DNA of 64,000 nucleotides from NCBI GenBank assembly GCA_035627955.1, contig DASPKU010000014.1, positions 1 to 64,000 of the forward strand. The letters run 5' to 3'. This document shows positions 23,238 to 33,207 of this stretch, piece after piece (position 1 is the stretch's first letter; the number at the start of each line of letters is the position of its first letter). The stretch is from Phycisphaerales bacterium. Its GTDB lineage: Bacteria; Planctomycetota; Phycisphaerae; Phycisphaerales; UBA1924. Made by a program: the position numbers and the translations under genes. Under the pieces are notes generated by a model, which saw only the letters and a program-made list of their open reading frames with translations, was not told where the DNA came from and ran no database searches.

Positions 23238-24437
23238 TTACACACACCGCAGGGTGATATGGATGATCTCCGCCGGAGCGCTCAGCCGGATCGGGTACCA
23301 GTGGCCCACGCCGTTACTGACCACCAGGGCCGCGTTGTCGTGCTCGGGCTTGCGGTAGAGCCCCGTCCAGTAGCGGTACATCAGCGGCCCAAAGCCGATG
23401 TTCTCGTTCGCCATCAGCTGCCCGCCGTGCGTGTGGCCGCTGAGCGTGAGCGGGAGGCCCTGCCGCGCCGCCTCATCGAACGCGTGCGGGTGGTGGGCGA
23501 GCAGGATCGGGAACGCGCCCGGCTGCACCTTGCGGGCAATGTCGGCGACCGACTCACTGATCTGGTCGTCGCTGCGGCGCCACGGGAGGCCCAGGACCTG
23601 CACATCGCGACCATTGATGCGGATGGCCGCGGACTCATTGACCAGCAGCGGCGTCCGCTCCTTCGTGCGGCGGATGAACTCCTGGCCGTTCTCAATGAGG
23701 TCGTGGTTGCCCACGCACATGAGTGTCGCGTGCCGCGGCTGCATGGCCGTGACGGCGTCGAGGGCTGCGGGTAAATCGGCCAGCCGGTTGTTGATGAGGT
23801 CGCCGGGCAGCAGGATCAGGTCGGGGGCGAGCTGGTTGGTGGCTTCGACGATCTTGCGGAGCAGGCGATCGTCGGTGAACGTGCCGACGTGCACATCGGA
23901 AACGTGGGCGATCGTCAGGCCATCAAGCTCGCGCGGCAGCGACGCGATCTCAATGGTCATCGGCCGGACGCGGAAGTGCTGGAGCCGGGCCCGCGAGTAG
24001 CCGGTGAGCGCGAGTGTCGCCAGCGGCGGCGCGGCCACCGCCGCAGTAATGAAGCCGCGACGCGTGAGCGGCGGCAGCGCACCGGCCTGTTCCGGCTCCG
24101 CCGTTTGAGTCCTATCGCTCCTATGAGTCCTATGGCTCCTATACGCCTTCACCACCCTCCGCACCGCGTGCCACGGCACCATCACCACGATCAGCACCGG
24201 CAGGATCAGCAGGTGCCACAGGTAGACCGTGGTCATAATGAGCGTGGGCGGGTGCGGCATGGCCGCGCCCATCAGGCGCGAGGCGAAGATCCAGCCGATC
24301 ATGCCCAGCTGCACGCCCATGAACACCGCGACCGCCACGCGCAGCCACACGCGCCCGGCACGCCGGGCCAGGTAGTCGGCCCGCCACCACCAGAGAATGT
24401 CGGCCGCGAGGATGGCGAAGAGGATGAACCGGAACAT
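23238..24437 (-). CDS. Membrane-anchored metallophosphoesterase (YaeI-like)
   Basis: This is 399 residues. The first 100 or so hold three hydrophobic helices. A basic linker, RRGFITAAVAAPPLATLALT, then resembles a Tat-type or anchor segment. The calcineurin-like domain (about 145-399) has all dimetal motifs: HVSDVHVGTF, LLPGDLINN, CVGNHDLI, LAHHPHAF and SGHTHGGQLM. This arrangement is like YaeI-type phosphodiesterases that act on lipid or nucleotide phosphates at the membrane; the substrate here is unknown. The start at 24437 has a poor Shine-Dalgarno sequence. The stop lies next to a conserved palindromic repeat region shared with the convergent gene. Confidence 0.88.
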   Translation of the reverse strand: MFRFILFAILAADILWWWRADYLARRAGRVWLRVAVAVFMGVQLGMIGWIFASRLMGAAMPHPPTLIMTTVYLWHLLILPVLIVVMVPWHAVRRVVKAYRSHRTHRSDRTQTAEPEQAGALPPLTRRGFITAAVAAPPLATLALTGYSRARLQHFRVRPMTIEIASLPRELDGLTIAHVSDVHVGTFTDDRLLRKIVEATNQLAPDLILLPGDLINNRLADLPAALDAVTAMQPRHATLMCVGNHDLIENGQEFIRRTKERTPLLVNESAAIRINGRDVQVLGLPWRRSDDQISESVADIARKVQPGAFPILLAHHPHAFDEAARQGLPLTLSGHTHGGQLMANENIGFGPLMYRYWTGLYRKPEHDNAALVVSNGVGHWYPIRLSAPAEIIHITLRCV

Positions 24438-24471
24438 CAGGGAAGAACGCTAGCGCGGGTCGCCGCGCGGC

Positions 24472-25815
24472 TCACGCCCGCTCGCCCTGGGACTTCGCCT
24501 TGGCGGAGCTGAGGGAGACACCGGTGCGGCGGGCCGGCATCGGCGATGGCGGGGGGGTGCCAACGGGCTCACCGCGGTACATCGCCTCGTAGGCAGCCAC
24601 GGTGCGGTCCTGGTCCAGTAGCTCAAGGGCCCAGCGGCGGCCCGCCGCGCCCATGGCGGCACGGCGCGCCGGGTCTGCGAGCAGGCTCGCGATCGCCAGT
24701 CGCAACTCACCCTCATCATCGGTGGGCTGGGGGTTCAGCGAGTTCTCCACGATCACCGCCCCGCCGCTCGCGTGTAGCTCGGGCCAGATGTTCACGCCCT
24801 TGGCGGTGATGATCGGCGTACCGGCGGCGAGTGACTCGACCAGCGACAGCCCGAAGTTCTCGTGGATGGACGGCTGCACGTACACATCGGCCGCCTGGTA
24901 CAGCGAGATCTTTTCGACGCCCCCCACCATGCCTAGCAGGTGCAGGTTGTCCCCCAGCCCAAGCTCCTTCGCCCGGGCGCGGAGCACATCGGCGTAGTCC
25001 GCGGGGTCGGCGGGACCGGCGAAGATGAGCTGCAACGCCTGCCCGTTCTGCTTGAGCGTGGCCGCGGCCCGCAGGACGCGCTCCAGGCCCTTCACCTTGT
25101 TGAGGCGGGAAATGCACAGCAGCTTCGCGCCGGGCAGGTTTAGCTGCGGGAACTGGGCGCGGGCAAGCTCTGGCCCGGGCAGCGCCCGAAAGGGCGACAT
25201 GTCCACCAGCAGCGGCACCACGGCTGCCCTCCCGCGCGGGAACAGCTTTGAAGACTGCTCCGCCTCCCCCTGCGCCGTGCAGTGCACCGCGATCGCGTTC
25301 TCGAGCAGCGAGCGGCTGAACAAACGGTGGTAGATCTTCTTGCGGGCGGCGTGCTCGTTCATGCACCAGTCGTCGAGCATGCCGTGGGCGGTGAGCACGT
25401 ACGGCACGCCCACCTTGCGGGCGATGCGTGCGAGCTGGAGGTTGGGGCTGGCCCAGGGGCCGTGCAGGTGCAGGACGTCCGCGCGCTCGATCACCGCACG
25501 CGCGGCCTCGCGACCGGCACGAGGCACGTAGTGCGTGGGGAAGTCAGGCCCCAGCTTGTAGCCCTTGTGCCCCTTGAGCTCGCGTCGCAGGTCGCGCACC
25601 GGGATGTGCACGCACGCCGGCGTGCCCCTGGCCGCCAACTCCCACGCGTCGCCGCCCCGCGGCACCTTCCATGCAGCATCGACGTCGTCGTCCTCGCCGG
25701 TGAGCAGCACCAGCTCGTGCCCCCGCTCGGTCATCCCGGTGCACAGGTCGAGCACGGCCCGCGTGACACCGCCGCCCTTGAGGTCGATGGACTTGAGGAA
25801 GTGGACGATCCGCAC
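24472..25815 (-). CDS. Glycosyltransferase family 4
   Basis: This is 447 residues from the GTG at 25815 (VRIVHFLKSIDLKGGGVTRA), where the Rossmann-like GT-B fold begins. The N-terminal domain binds an acceptor (DVLHLHGPWASPN, PYVLTAHGMLDDW). The C-terminal donor domain shows LLCISRLNKVKGLERVLRA and the E-x7-E motif in PSIHENFGLSLVESLAAGTP. The frame is open 19 codons further up to another GTG (25872), but those residues do not look like part of the fold. It probably adds a sugar to an exopolysaccharide or glycolipid in the cytoplasm. No polysaccharide cluster is adjacent. Confidence 0.88.
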   Translation of the reverse strand: MRIVHFLKSIDLKGGGVTRAVLDLCTGMTERGHELVLLTGEDDDVDAAWKVPRGGDAWELAARGTPACVHIPVRDLRRELKGHKGYKLGPDFPTHYVPRAGREAARAVIERADVLHLHGPWASPNLQLARIARKVGVPYVLTAHGMLDDWCMNEHAARKKIYHRLFSRSLLENAIAVHCTAQGEAEQSSKLFPRGRAAVVPLLVDMSPFRALPGPELARAQFPQLNLPGAKLLCISRLNKVKGLERVLRAAATLKQNGQALQLIFAGPADPADYADVLRARAKELGLGDNLHLLGMVGGVEKISLYQAADVYVQPSIHENFGLSLVESLAAGTPIITAKGVNIWPELHASGGAVIVENSLNPQPTDDEGELRLAIASLLADPARRAAMGAAGRRWALELLDQDRTVAAYEAMYRGEPVGTPPPSPMPARRTGVSLSSAKAKSQGERA

Positions 25816-25922
25816 AGGTTGAGGATAGGTGAAGCCCGGGTTGCAGGCCCCTTTACCGCGTGGGGGGTTCACCTTAAGTACGAGCCCTCAGGCGGGCGGT
25901 TCGCAAGCTGCACCGGGTGAGC

Positions 25923-26918
25923 TCAGCAGCCGCCGCCGCCCAGGACTCGGAAGAATGCCTCGATGTCCTGGTCTGTGCCGAAGTCGCCGTCCCCGTTGAA
26001 GTCGCTCCCCTGGCAGAAGCAGGTGCAGCAGCAGTTCCCGCCCAGGCACGCGAAGAAGGCTTCGATGTCCTGATCGGTCCCCGAGTCACCATCGCCGTTG
26101 AAGTCCTGCGGCCCGCACAGGTTTCCGGAGCACGAGGGAGCGACGCGGCTGCCCTCGAGCACGAACGGCAGCTCGAACGCTCGCCCCTCCTGAACACCGG
26201 CAACATACCCCTCGCGCCCCTCGAACCACGAGCGGGGGCTGGCCTGCTGGCCGTCGAGCGCGCTGTACTGGCGGGCATTGTGCCCCTCCACCGCACTGCG
26301 CGGCGACACCAGCGGCACGTGCATGTTCTGCCCGCTCGTGAGGGCCGGCGTGACGAAGGAGAACTCGATCCAGTACGTGCCCGACGCAAGCTGCGGCAGG
26401 CCGCTGACATCGACCACGTACTCGTGCACTGGTCGGTTCGTCGAGGTGCTGGTGACGCTCTGCCGGTGGCAGATGAGTGCACCCGCCGTGACCGGCACCG
26501 TGATCGACTGCGCCAGCATGGGAGCCGGCAACGGATCCGGGTGCGGCAGCGGCGAGTTCGCGTTGAACGGCGGCGCACTCCACAGGTTCACCTTCACGGC
26601 CGTGACTGCCGGCACCGACGTGAAGTTGCGGAACGCGTAGAGCTTCAGGCTCGTGGGGACCCACGTCTCCCCGCAGGCGACGGTGAAGTCATCCGCGAGC
26701 GCATTGTCGAACGCCGCGGCCGCGCCGACACCCGTCGTGGAAAAGATGAAGGTCTGCCCCGGCATGGTGAACCCGTCGCAGTTGCTGATCGGCAACCCCG
26801 CAATAGTGCCCGTGCCGCCCGTCGGGTTGGTCACGATTGGGCCGTTGTCCCACAGCACCTCCTGAGCGTGCGCAGCGAACGGAAGAGCAGCCAAGGCAAG
26901 CATCGCAACACACTTCAT
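25923..26918 (-). CDS. Exported beta-sandwich protein with dockerin-like tail
   Basis: This is 331 residues from the ATG at 26918, which follows GGAGGTGTGT. The signal peptide is MKCVAMLALAALPFAAHA-QE. The body (about 20-265) is one Gly/Asn/Thr-rich beta-rich region with IVTNPTGGTGTIAG and AFDNALADDFTVACGETW, resembling planctomycete exported beta-sandwich domains of unknown function. The tail repeats [18 protein letters not shown] and [18 protein letters not shown] with CCCTC between and a final Cys. An in-frame start at 26966 would run back into the S1 terminator and is rejected. Confidence 0.82.
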   Translation of the reverse strand: MKCVAMLALAALPFAAHAQEVLWDNGPIVTNPTGGTGTIAGLPISNCDGFTMPGQTFIFSTTGVGAAAAFDNALADDFTVACGETWVPTSLKLYAFRNFTSVPAVTAVKVNLWSAPPFNANSPLPHPDPLPAPMLAQSITVPVTAGALICHRQSVTSTSTNRPVHEYVVDVSGLPQLASGTYWIEFSFVTPALTSGQNMHVPLVSPRSAVEGHNARQYSALDGQQASPRSWFEGREGYVAGVQEGRAFELPFVLEGSRVAPSCSGNLCGPQDFNGDGDSGTDQDIEAFFACLGGNCCCTCFCQGSDFNGDGDFGTDQDIEAFFRVLGGGGC

Positions 26919-26968
26919 ACACACCTCCGGGGCATCCACTGTAACCGCGGCTGCACAAGGGTCCAACG

Positions 26969-26998
26969 AAAAACCACCGGGTCGGCCCGGTGGTTTTT
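26969..26998 (-). terminator. Intrinsic terminator downstream of rpsA
   Basis: A 13-bp stem, AAAAACCACCGGG against CCCGGTGGTTTTT with a TCGG loop, is T-rich on both sides and so works in either direction. On the minus strand it ends the S1 transcript, 67 bp after its stop, and separates it from the dockerin-tailed gene. Confidence 0.9.
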
Positions 26999-27064
26999 AC
27001 TCCGAAGTCGATACCCCTCACTGCGTTCGGGGCTCGTTGCGAACGCCGCTGGCTGCCCCAGCGA

Positions 27065-28468
27065 TCAGGCGATACCGCCCTTGAACTTCATCTGGCGGTT
27101 CTGCTCGCGCAGGCGGCGCAGGGCGGGCGTCTCCTTGAGGATCTCCTCGGCGGAGCGGCCCATGGGCTCCTTCTTGCCCTTCTTGCCGCCGCCCGGGCCC
27201 CCACCGCCGCCGCCGATGCTGAGTTCGGGCAGCGGCTTGAGCGCCTTCATCGAGAGCGAGATGCGCCGGTTCTGCGGGTCGATCTTGAGCACCTTGCAGC
27301 GCACGATCTCGTCGGCCTTCACCACCTCGTTCACGTTGCCCACGCGCCGGTGGTCCAGCTCGCTGATGTGCACGAGCCCCTCGACGCCCGGCCCCAGCTC
27401 GACGAACGCGCCGAACTCCATGATCTTGGTCACCTTGCCCGTGACCTCCGCGCCCTCGGTGATCGCGTTCACCGCAGTAGCGAAGGGGTCGCTCTGGGTC
27501 TGCTTCATGCCCAGGGAAATGCGGTTGTTCTCCCAGTCGAGCTTCAGGATCCGCACCGTGACCTTCTGACCTTCCTTCAGGTACTTGGCAACGGCCTTCT
27601 GGCCGAAGCCGATGCGGTCGTAGGTCAGGTCGCTGATGTGCACCAGGCCGTCGACGCCGCCGATGTCGACGAACGCGCCGAACTCCATGATCTTGCGGAC
27701 CACGCCCTCGACGGTCTGGCCCTCGGCCAGGCTGCCCTTGAGCTTCTCCGCGTTCTGCTGACGCTCGGCGTCGATGATGTCGCGGCGCGAGAGCACGATG
27801 TTGCCCTTGCCCATCCGCTCCACGCGGGACACCGCCGCCTTCATCTTCTCGCCAACGTAGATCGACAGATCGGGCACGCGCTCGCCCACCTGGCCCGCGG
27901 GCATGAACGCCCGATGGCCGGCGACCTCGAGCTCGAGCCCCGCCTGCTTGCCGTCCTTGCCGCTCACCACGCCCGTCACGCGGGCCTCGATCACCTGCCC
28001 AACCTCGAGCATCTCCCAGTCGGCCTTCTGCACCGAGCCTGGGCGCGAGCACAGGAAGATGCCCTCGCTGGCCTCGAACTTGTCGATGACCACCTCGAGC
28101 TGCTGATCCTTCTGCGGCATCTGGTCCTCTGGGAACTGGATCCGCGGGACGATGCCCAGCTCCTTGGGGCCGAACTCCACGAAGATATCGGTCGGGCCGA
28201 CCGTTACGACCTTGCCCGTGCGGTGCTCGCGCCCGGCCTGCACCACGCGCGGCCCCCTGATCCCGGCGGGCCGGCCACCGACGGGCGCCGCGGCGGGGGC
28301 GGCCTTGGCGGCCTCCTCGCGTTGATGCTTCGCGGCCGCGTCCATCGCCTCCATCTGCTTCATCGCGGCGTCGATCTCCGCGTTCATCTCGGCGGTGATG
28401 CCGGGGCCCTCCGTCGCGGGGCTGGTAGCGGAGGTGTTGGGAGCCTGGGAATCAGGATGGAGGTTCAT
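27065..28468 (-). CDS. rpsA: 30S ribosomal protein S1 (four S1 domains)
   Basis: This is 467 residues with a disordered Ala/Glu-rich first 85 residues, then four S1 OB-fold domains (about 90-160, 175-245, 260-335 and 345-420). The last two show the textbook pattern GVVRKIMEFGAFVDI...GLVHISDL and GKVTKIMEFGAFVEL...GLVHISEL. A Gly/Lys-rich linker and a basic C-terminal helix follow. E. coli S1 has six domains; four-domain forms occur widely. It brings mRNA to the small subunit. The ATG at 28468 is taken as the start; a TTG at 28498 in frame adds ten residues. The intrinsic terminator at 26969-26998 ends its transcript. Confidence 0.92.
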   Translation of the reverse strand: MNLHPDSQAPNTSATSPATEGPGITAEMNAEIDAAMKQMEAMDAAAKHQREEAAKAAPAAAPVGGRPAGIRGPRVVQAGREHRTGKVVTVGPTDIFVEFGPKELGIVPRIQFPEDQMPQKDQQLEVVIDKFEASEGIFLCSRPGSVQKADWEMLEVGQVIEARVTGVVSGKDGKQAGLELEVAGHRAFMPAGQVGERVPDLSIYVGEKMKAAVSRVERMGKGNIVLSRRDIIDAERQQNAEKLKGSLAEGQTVEGVVRKIMEFGAFVDIGGVDGLVHISDLTYDRIGFGQKAVAKYLKEGQKVTVRILKLDWENNRISLGMKQTQSDPFATAVNAITEGAEVTGKVTKIMEFGAFVELGPGVEGLVHISELDHRRVGNVNEVVKADEIVRCKVLKIDPQNRRISLSMKALKPLPELSIGGGGGGPGGGKKGKKEPMGRSAEEILKETPALRRLREQNRQMKFKGGIA

Positions 28469-28653
28469 GGTGCTCTTCACGGGAACGAGGTCGGCCAAAA
28501 TTGTTGGGGACCCCGGCGGGCCAAGACCTTCCTTCGCGCCGGGGAAGGAGAGTGTACACCCGCCACCCGGGCGGACCCACCCTTTGAGCCGGTGTTCAGT
28601 CCTCGGGACGGGGGAGATTCGGGTGCAGGTTGGTGGTTACTCACCAAAGGATT

Positions 28654-29517
28654 TCAGCGTGGCACGCCCGCGGCAAGGGCTTGCAGGCGGGGAGCAGCCT
28701 CTTCAAGGTGCGCTCCGAGCCGCCGCCGCATCACTGTCAGGGCCTCTGTTGACTCATCAATAAGGATGAACCCCCGCCCGTGCCTCGCCGCGGCCTCGCC
28801 GGTCGTACCGCTGCCCGCGAACGGGTCCAGCACCGTGTCGCCGGGATTCGTGTGCACCTTGATGATTCGCTCCAGAATCGCCAGCGGCTTCTGCGTCGGG
28901 TACCCCGTCTTCTCGCGGCTGTTGGTGGGCACGATTGTCTGCCACCACACGTCCGTCGGCGTCTTGCCGCGCTCGCGCTTCTCGGGCGTGACTAGCTTGG
29001 GGGCCATGTACGGCAGGCGGTCCATGGCATTGAAGTTGAATGTGTAGCTCGACGGGTCCATCGCGTACCACAGGATCGTGTCGTGCTTGCAGGGCCAGCG
29101 CGTCTTCGGCCGCCCGCCATAGTCGTACGCCCAGATGATCTCGTTCATGAACCGGTCGCGTCCGAGCATGCGGTCGAGCTCGACTTTCACATAGTGCACC
29201 TCGCGGAAGTCCAGGTGCACGAACAACGACCCCGTCGGCGTCATGCAGCGAACGCTCGCCTCGATCCGCGGCATCAGGAAGTCAAGGTAATCCTCGAAGT
29301 TGTCGCCGTAGGTGGGGCTGGGCAGTGGCTTGACCTTGTATCGCCGCCCGTGGAACCCGGCGGAACGGTTGCCGTCATCGCTGGCAGTCCCGGTCATGCG
29401 CCGGCGCTTCTGCGTAGCCCCAGTGTTGAAGGGCGGGTCCATGTAGACCAGCGCGGCGCACGCAGCAGGCAGCGTGGGCAGGGCCGCGAGGCTGTCGGCG
29501 TGGATCAGGCGGTTCAC
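28654..29517 (-). CDS. Orphan site-specific DNA methyltransferase, beta-class order
   Basis: This is 287 residues from the GTG at 29517 (VNRLIHADSLAALP). The catalytic motif DPPFNTG occurs near residue 27 and the AdoMet-binding motif DPFAGSGTTGEAA near residue 240. Catalytic before AdoMet is the order of beta-class N6-adenine or N4-cytosine enzymes. The segment between them holds the target recognition region. DPPF fits adenine-N6 methylation, by family knowledge. No restriction endonuclease is adjacent, so it is an orphan, perhaps with an epigenetic or replication-timing role. In-frame start codons upstream to 29592 exist, but they lie in the leader of the divergent small gene. It ends 185 bp before rpsA on the same strand. 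Confidence 0.87.
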   Translation of the reverse strand: MNRLIHADSLAALPTLPAACAALVYMDPPFNTGATQKRRRMTGTASDDGNRSAGFHGRRYKVKPLPSPTYGDNFEDYLDFLMPRIEASVRCMTPTGSLFVHLDFREVHYVKVELDRMLGRDRFMNEIIWAYDYGGRPKTRWPCKHDTILWYAMDPSSYTFNFNAMDRLPYMAPKLVTPEKRERGKTPTDVWWQTIVPTNSREKTGYPTQKPLAILERIIKVHTNPGDTVLDPFAGSGTTGEAAARHGRGFILIDESTEALTVMRRRLGAHLEEAAPRLQALAAGVPR

Positions 29518-29585
29518 AGGCCAGAGATTAGCTGAACCGGCGGGAAAGGCGCAAAGGTGCTTCGGGCGGCCGGTATGCTGTTGCC

Positions 29586-29954
29586 ATGCCACTGTTCACC
29601 ATCGTCATCCGGAACCGGGAGGGCTCGCCCATCGAGGGCGAAGCCAGCGGACCAACGGTTGACCACGCGATCAAGCTGGCCCAGAAGATGGGGCACGATG
29701 TGGACGAGGAGGCCACCCGCAAGCTGGCCGCGGAGGGCATGAACACCGCAGGGAAGGCGGCGTCGGTGGTTGGCTTCCTGATTGCCCTGCCCGCAGTGCT
29801 GTTCCCCTACTGCGCCCTCGCGTCCATCGTGCTCGGGGTGATGGGCGTCGAAGCAAGCAAGGGCCGGCGCGGCTGGCCGGCGGTGGCCGCGGGCGTCATC
29901 CTCGGTGGTCTGGGCATGCTTGTGCGGTTACGGGGAAGCGGGTTCCTGGATTGA
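29586..29954 (+). CDS. Small two-helix membrane protein
   Basis: This is 122 residues. The first 60 ([20 protein letters not shown]) form a soluble alpha/beta-like part. Two hydrophobic helices follow (about 58-85, [20 protein letters not shown], and 97-113, [16 protein letters not shown]) and a short end. It is divergent from the methyltransferase, with 68 bp between starts. Its 3' end overlaps the end of the convergent collagen-repeat gene by 27 bp. The family is not recognised; DUF4190-like membrane proteins have a similar helix pair. Confidence 0.6.
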   Translation: MPLFTIVIRNREGSPIEGEASGPTVDHAIKLAQKMGHDVDEEATRKLAAEGMNTAGKAASVVGFLIALPAVLFPYCALASIVLGVMGVEASKGRRGWPAVAAGVILGGLGMLVRLRGSGFLD

Positions 29955-31583
29955 CGCGGTGTCCGCGCGCGGGCGGGTCAAGCGCGTATCGATACGCCGG
30001 AACGCGGGCTCGCCCCCGTGCAGCTCGGGCGAGAGGTACCGGCCCTTGAACGCCTTGTCCTCCTCGACTGGCGCGCCGTGTGTGCGGACAAACGCGTCGT
30101 TGCGGACGCCGGTCACGGACCACGAGACCTTCTGGTTCGGCCCACCACCCGCGATGCGGAAGCGGTTGTTGGCCACCTCGTGAGATACGTGCAGCCTCGG
30201 TGCGGGCGAACCGATCGCTGTGAGCTGGTACGTCACATCACGGTTGATCGCGTCGAAGTACGCGGGCAGCTCCACCTCGGCCTCGCCGCTGGCGTCCAGC
30301 GTTGCATTCCCGCGATAGACCAGCAGCGGCTCTGGTCCTTCCGCCGAGTAGTGCATCAACACCTTGTTCGCCGGGTCGAGCGGGTGATCAATCACGAAGC
30401 TCTTGGTCCCCGTCGCGCCCGTGCGCCCCTCGCTGAACACGCCATAGCCCTGCGGGCTGGCCGAGGCGCCGTACACGCCGAACACCTGCCCGGAGCTGGC
30501 CAGGGCCGTGCCGTAAAGACCGGTTGCACCCGGTGAGCTGCTGAGCACCGCGCCCCACACGCCGATGGTCGCCCCCCTCGCGGCGTCATTCCCGCCGTAC
30601 ACACCCGCCGAGTCGTCCGTGGTGCTGTGCACCGCGCCGAGCACACCGGTGGTCGCACCGCTGGTCGCCGACGCTTCGCCCGCGATACCCGTCCCCACCG
30701 AGCTATTCGTCAGGCCAAAGACGCCGTAGGAATCGCCGCTGGTGGCCGATGCAAGGCCGTAGACGCCGCGCCCAGTAGTGCTGGCTGATTCACCCTGCAC
30801 GCCGTACGCCTGGCCCGACGTGGCGTTGTTGTAGCCCACCGCGCCGACGCCGCTGGTGCTGCTGCTCTGCCCCCACACCCCGAAGGAGCCGCCGCTGGTG
30901 GCGGTGGCGACGAAGTACCCGGCCCGTGCCGTTGTCGAGACGTGCAGCGGGAACTGCGGCGCCTGCGTGCCGATGCCAACAAGATTCACGGCCGAGTACT
31001 GCTGAGTGTTTGCAACGGTCCACGACGAGTTGCCCGCGGGGCCCGGCGGCCCTTGGAGCCCCTGCGGTCCTTGCGGACCCGCCGCGCCCTGAGGCCCCTG
31101 CGGACCCGTCGCCCCCTGCGGGCCCTGCGGACCCGTGAGCCCCATCGGCCCCGTCGCGCCCTGCGGCCCCTGCGGGCCGGGCGGACCCTGCTGCCCGGCC
31201 GGCGCGTTCAGCGCGTACAGCGCGTACGGCGTCGGCGTGATCAGCTGACGCGGCAGCATCGTGTGGTACACCCCGGTTCCGGGTGGCGAGCGGACCTCAA
31301 CCTGCAGCCATCGCGCCTGCCCGTTGAACACCCCGGGCCCAAAGTCCATCGCGCACGTAAACCGGTTTTCAACCACGCTCACTTCGTTGAGTGCAACCGT
31401 GGACCCCACCTGCGTGCCCGCGATGCTGCTGTCCCACAGCGTGAACCGCAGGTCCGCGACGTACGTCCGCAGCTGCTGGTCGATCCGCAGCTCGCCCTGA
31501 TAGGTGAACGCGGTGCCCGCGGGCGTCTGCGAGAGCGCAGCGGTGGCCAGGGCAAGGGCGATAGCACAGGCAAAGCGGCGCAT
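29928..31583 (-). CDS. Exported protein with collagen-like and beta-solenoid repeats
   Basis: This is 551 residues from the ATG at 31583, preceded by GGAGG. The signal peptide is [18 protein letters not shown]. About 20-125 form a beta-rich domain. A collagen stretch follows (about 126-185) with some nineteen Gly-X-Y triplets, such as [18 protein letters not shown]. From about 210 to 410 it is a repetitive solenoid with SG..YGVYG-type units (for example [15 protein letters not shown]). The end (from [20 protein letters not shown] to [17 protein letters not shown]) is a domain common at the C-terminus of planctomycete exported fibre-like proteins. It has no dockerin-like tail. It is probably a surface fibre. 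Confidence 0.8.
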   Translation of the reverse strand: MRRFACAIALALATAALSQTPAGTAFTYQGELRIDQQLRTYVADLRFTLWDSSIAGTQVGSTVALNEVSVVENRFTCAMDFGPGVFNGQARWLQVEVRSPPGTGVYHTMLPRQLITPTPYALYALNAPAGQQGPPGPQGPQGATGPMGLTGPQGPQGATGPQGPQGAAGPQGPQGLQGPPGPAGNSSWTVANTQQYSAVNLVGIGTQAPQFPLHVSTTARAGYFVATATSGGSFGVWGQSSSTSGVGAVGYNNATSGQAYGVQGESASTTGRGVYGLASATSGDSYGVFGLTNSSVGTGIAGEASATSGATTGVLGAVHSTTDDSAGVYGGNDAARGATIGVWGAVLSSSPGATGLYGTALASSGQVFGVYGASASPQGYGVFSEGRTGATGTKSFVIDHPLDPANKVLMHYSAEGPEPLLVYRGNATLDASGEAEVELPAYFDAINRDVTYQLTAIGSPAPRLHVSHEVANNRFRIAGGGPNQKVSWSVTGVRNDAFVRTHGAPVEEDKAFKGRYLSPELHGGEPAFRRIDTRLTRPRADTASIQEPASP

Positions 31584-31654
31584 GACAAGCCTCCAGGCCC
31601 GCGTGGGCGGGTAGAGGCTTATCGGGCCGGGCAACGAGCGCCTTGAGCCCAAAA

Positions 31655-31736
31655 GAGCCGATCGCGCGAGCGATCGAGACCTGTCTTTTCTAAGGGGAGG
31701 CGAACCAGACGCCGATCGCTCGCGCGATCGGCTCTC
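31655..31736. repeat. Inverted pair of GATCGC palindromes
   Basis: Two copies of the palindrome (31658-31676 and 31712-31731) are inverted relative to each other. With their flanks GAGCC and GGCTC they make 22-bp arms around a 35-bp spacer. They lie between the collagen-repeat gene's upstream region and the stop of the minus-strand dockerin-tailed gene at 31738. They may act as a transcript end or a mobile palindrome pair. Confidence 0.7.
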
Positions 31737-31737
31737 T

Positions 31738-33207
31738 TCAGCACGCCGCCCCGCCCAGCACGCGGAAAAACGCCTCGATGTCCTGGTCCGTGGCGGTGTC
31801 ACCGTCGGCGTTGAAGTCCGCGTCGCCGCACGTCGCGCAGCAGTGGCCGCCGATGCACGCGAAGAACGTTTCAATGTCCTGATCCGTCCCGACATTCCCG
31901 TCGCCGTTGAAGTCCGCGGTCCAGCAGGGGTTCGCCCCACCGGCCACCACCTCCAGCACCACCGCTGTCGGCGTCACGCTCGTCTGCAATGCCCGCCCGC
32001 CGGGCAGTTGCGGCGCCGACAGACTGCTGAACCCGCCGCTGATCACCGGGCTGCTGGCCGTGAGCAGCGTGATCGTGTCGCCCGCCCGCAGCGCATTCCC
32101 GTTCAGCACCTCGATCGTCAGCGACCCGGCCAGCTCACACTCGAATGCAGAAGCCGCCGCACGGAACCACCGCTCCACAAACCGCGGCGACGCCGCCGCG
32201 TCGATGACCAGTTCCAATGCCGTGTTGGTGTACAGTCCGAAGGACTCGAACCCGCCCGTCGGCCCCACCGAGCCCTGCTCCAGCCGCAGCACGCCCTGGT
32301 CCATGCGGTAGAACCGCCCACTCAGCATACCGCCCGCCCCGACCTCCACACGCCCCTGCTCGGCAACCGACATCTCCGGCGAGATCGGGTGCGCCTCGCC
32401 CCCTCCCCCGAGCCTCATGACGCCGGTCACGCGCGCGACCGCCGCCGTGGTGCCCTCGCCCTCGATCAGCAGCGAGCCCTGGGCGTCTGTGCCCGTACCA
32501 GGCACGATCACAGCTCCATTGAAAAAGTGCGTCTGGCTCCCCGGCAGCAGCAGCGGGCCAAGCTCACCCTGCACGCGCCCGCCGTCCATCACGAACGAAC
32601 CCCCGACCATCAGCAGCTCGGCCGTGATCAGCCCGGCCTCCACCCGCAGCGTGCCGTTGACCGTCACCGAGCGCGAGCTGATGGCGCCCGTCGACGCCAC
32701 CACGAGGGTCGAACCCGCGCCAACGGACACAAACCCAGCGCCGTCCCCCTGCTTGCCGAGCGTGCCCGCGAGCAGCAGCTGCCCGCCGTTGCCGGCGGTG
32801 CCGCCGCGATCGAACTCGGCGGAGGCGAGCACGTGGATCACACCGCCGTTGGCGTTGGCCCGCCCGTGCACGACGCCGTTGTTCACCCGTACCGTTCCCA
32901 GCGTGCAGGTGATCGTCTGCGTTGTCAGCTCCGTCTCGCTGAGCTCGAGGGCGACCGCGCCCGCGCCGACGATGAGGTCCGCGATCGTGCGGTTGGCATC
33001 AACGGTCACCGTGTAGGTCGCGGGCAGGTCGAACACGGCCGTATCGCTCGCCAGTGGCGGGTGCCCACCCTCCCAGTTGCTGCCCTCGCCGAACGAACCA
33101 CCCGCGGGGTTGATCCATCGGACAAGGTCCGCCCGCGCGCTGGCGGAGAGAGCGCAGGCGATCACCACCGAGAGCGGCGCGAGTGACGTTGAGCGGAAAT
33201 AGGCCAT
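31738..33207 (-). CDS. Exported beta-helix-like protein with dockerin-like tail
   Basis: This is 489 residues from the ATG at 33207. The signal peptide is [20 protein letters not shown]...ARA. The N-terminal motif [18 protein letters not shown] with [16 protein letters not shown] is common at the start of planctomycete autotransporter-like beta-helix proteins. Regularly spaced beta strands follow ([38 protein letters not shown]). The tail has [18 protein letters not shown] and [18 protein letters not shown] with CCATC between and a final AAC. Its first-loop residues differ slightly from the other copies. An in-frame start at 33987 would cross the divergent DUF642-like gene and is rejected. 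Confidence 0.82.
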   Translation of the reverse strand: MAYFRSTSLAPLSVVIACALSASARADLVRWINPAGGSFGEGSNWEGGHPPLASDTAVFDLPATYTVTVDANRTIADLIVGAGAVALELSETELTTQTITCTLGTVRVNNGVVHGRANANGGVIHVLASAEFDRGGTAGNGGQLLLAGTLGKQGDGAGFVSVGAGSTLVVASTGAISSRSVTVNGTLRVEAGLITAELLMVGGSFVMDGGRVQGELGPLLLPGSQTHFFNGAVIVPGTGTDAQGSLLIEGEGTTAAVARVTGVMRLGGGGEAHPISPEMSVAEQGRVEVGAGGMLSGRFYRMDQGVLRLEQGSVGPTGGFESFGLYTNTALELVIDAAASPRFVERWFRAAASAFECELAGSLTIEVLNGNALRAGDTITLLTASSPVISGGFSSLSAPQLPGGRALQTSVTPTAVVLEVVAGGANPCWTADFNGDGNVGTDQDIETFFACIGGHCCATCGDADFNADGDTATDQDIEAFFRVLGGAAC

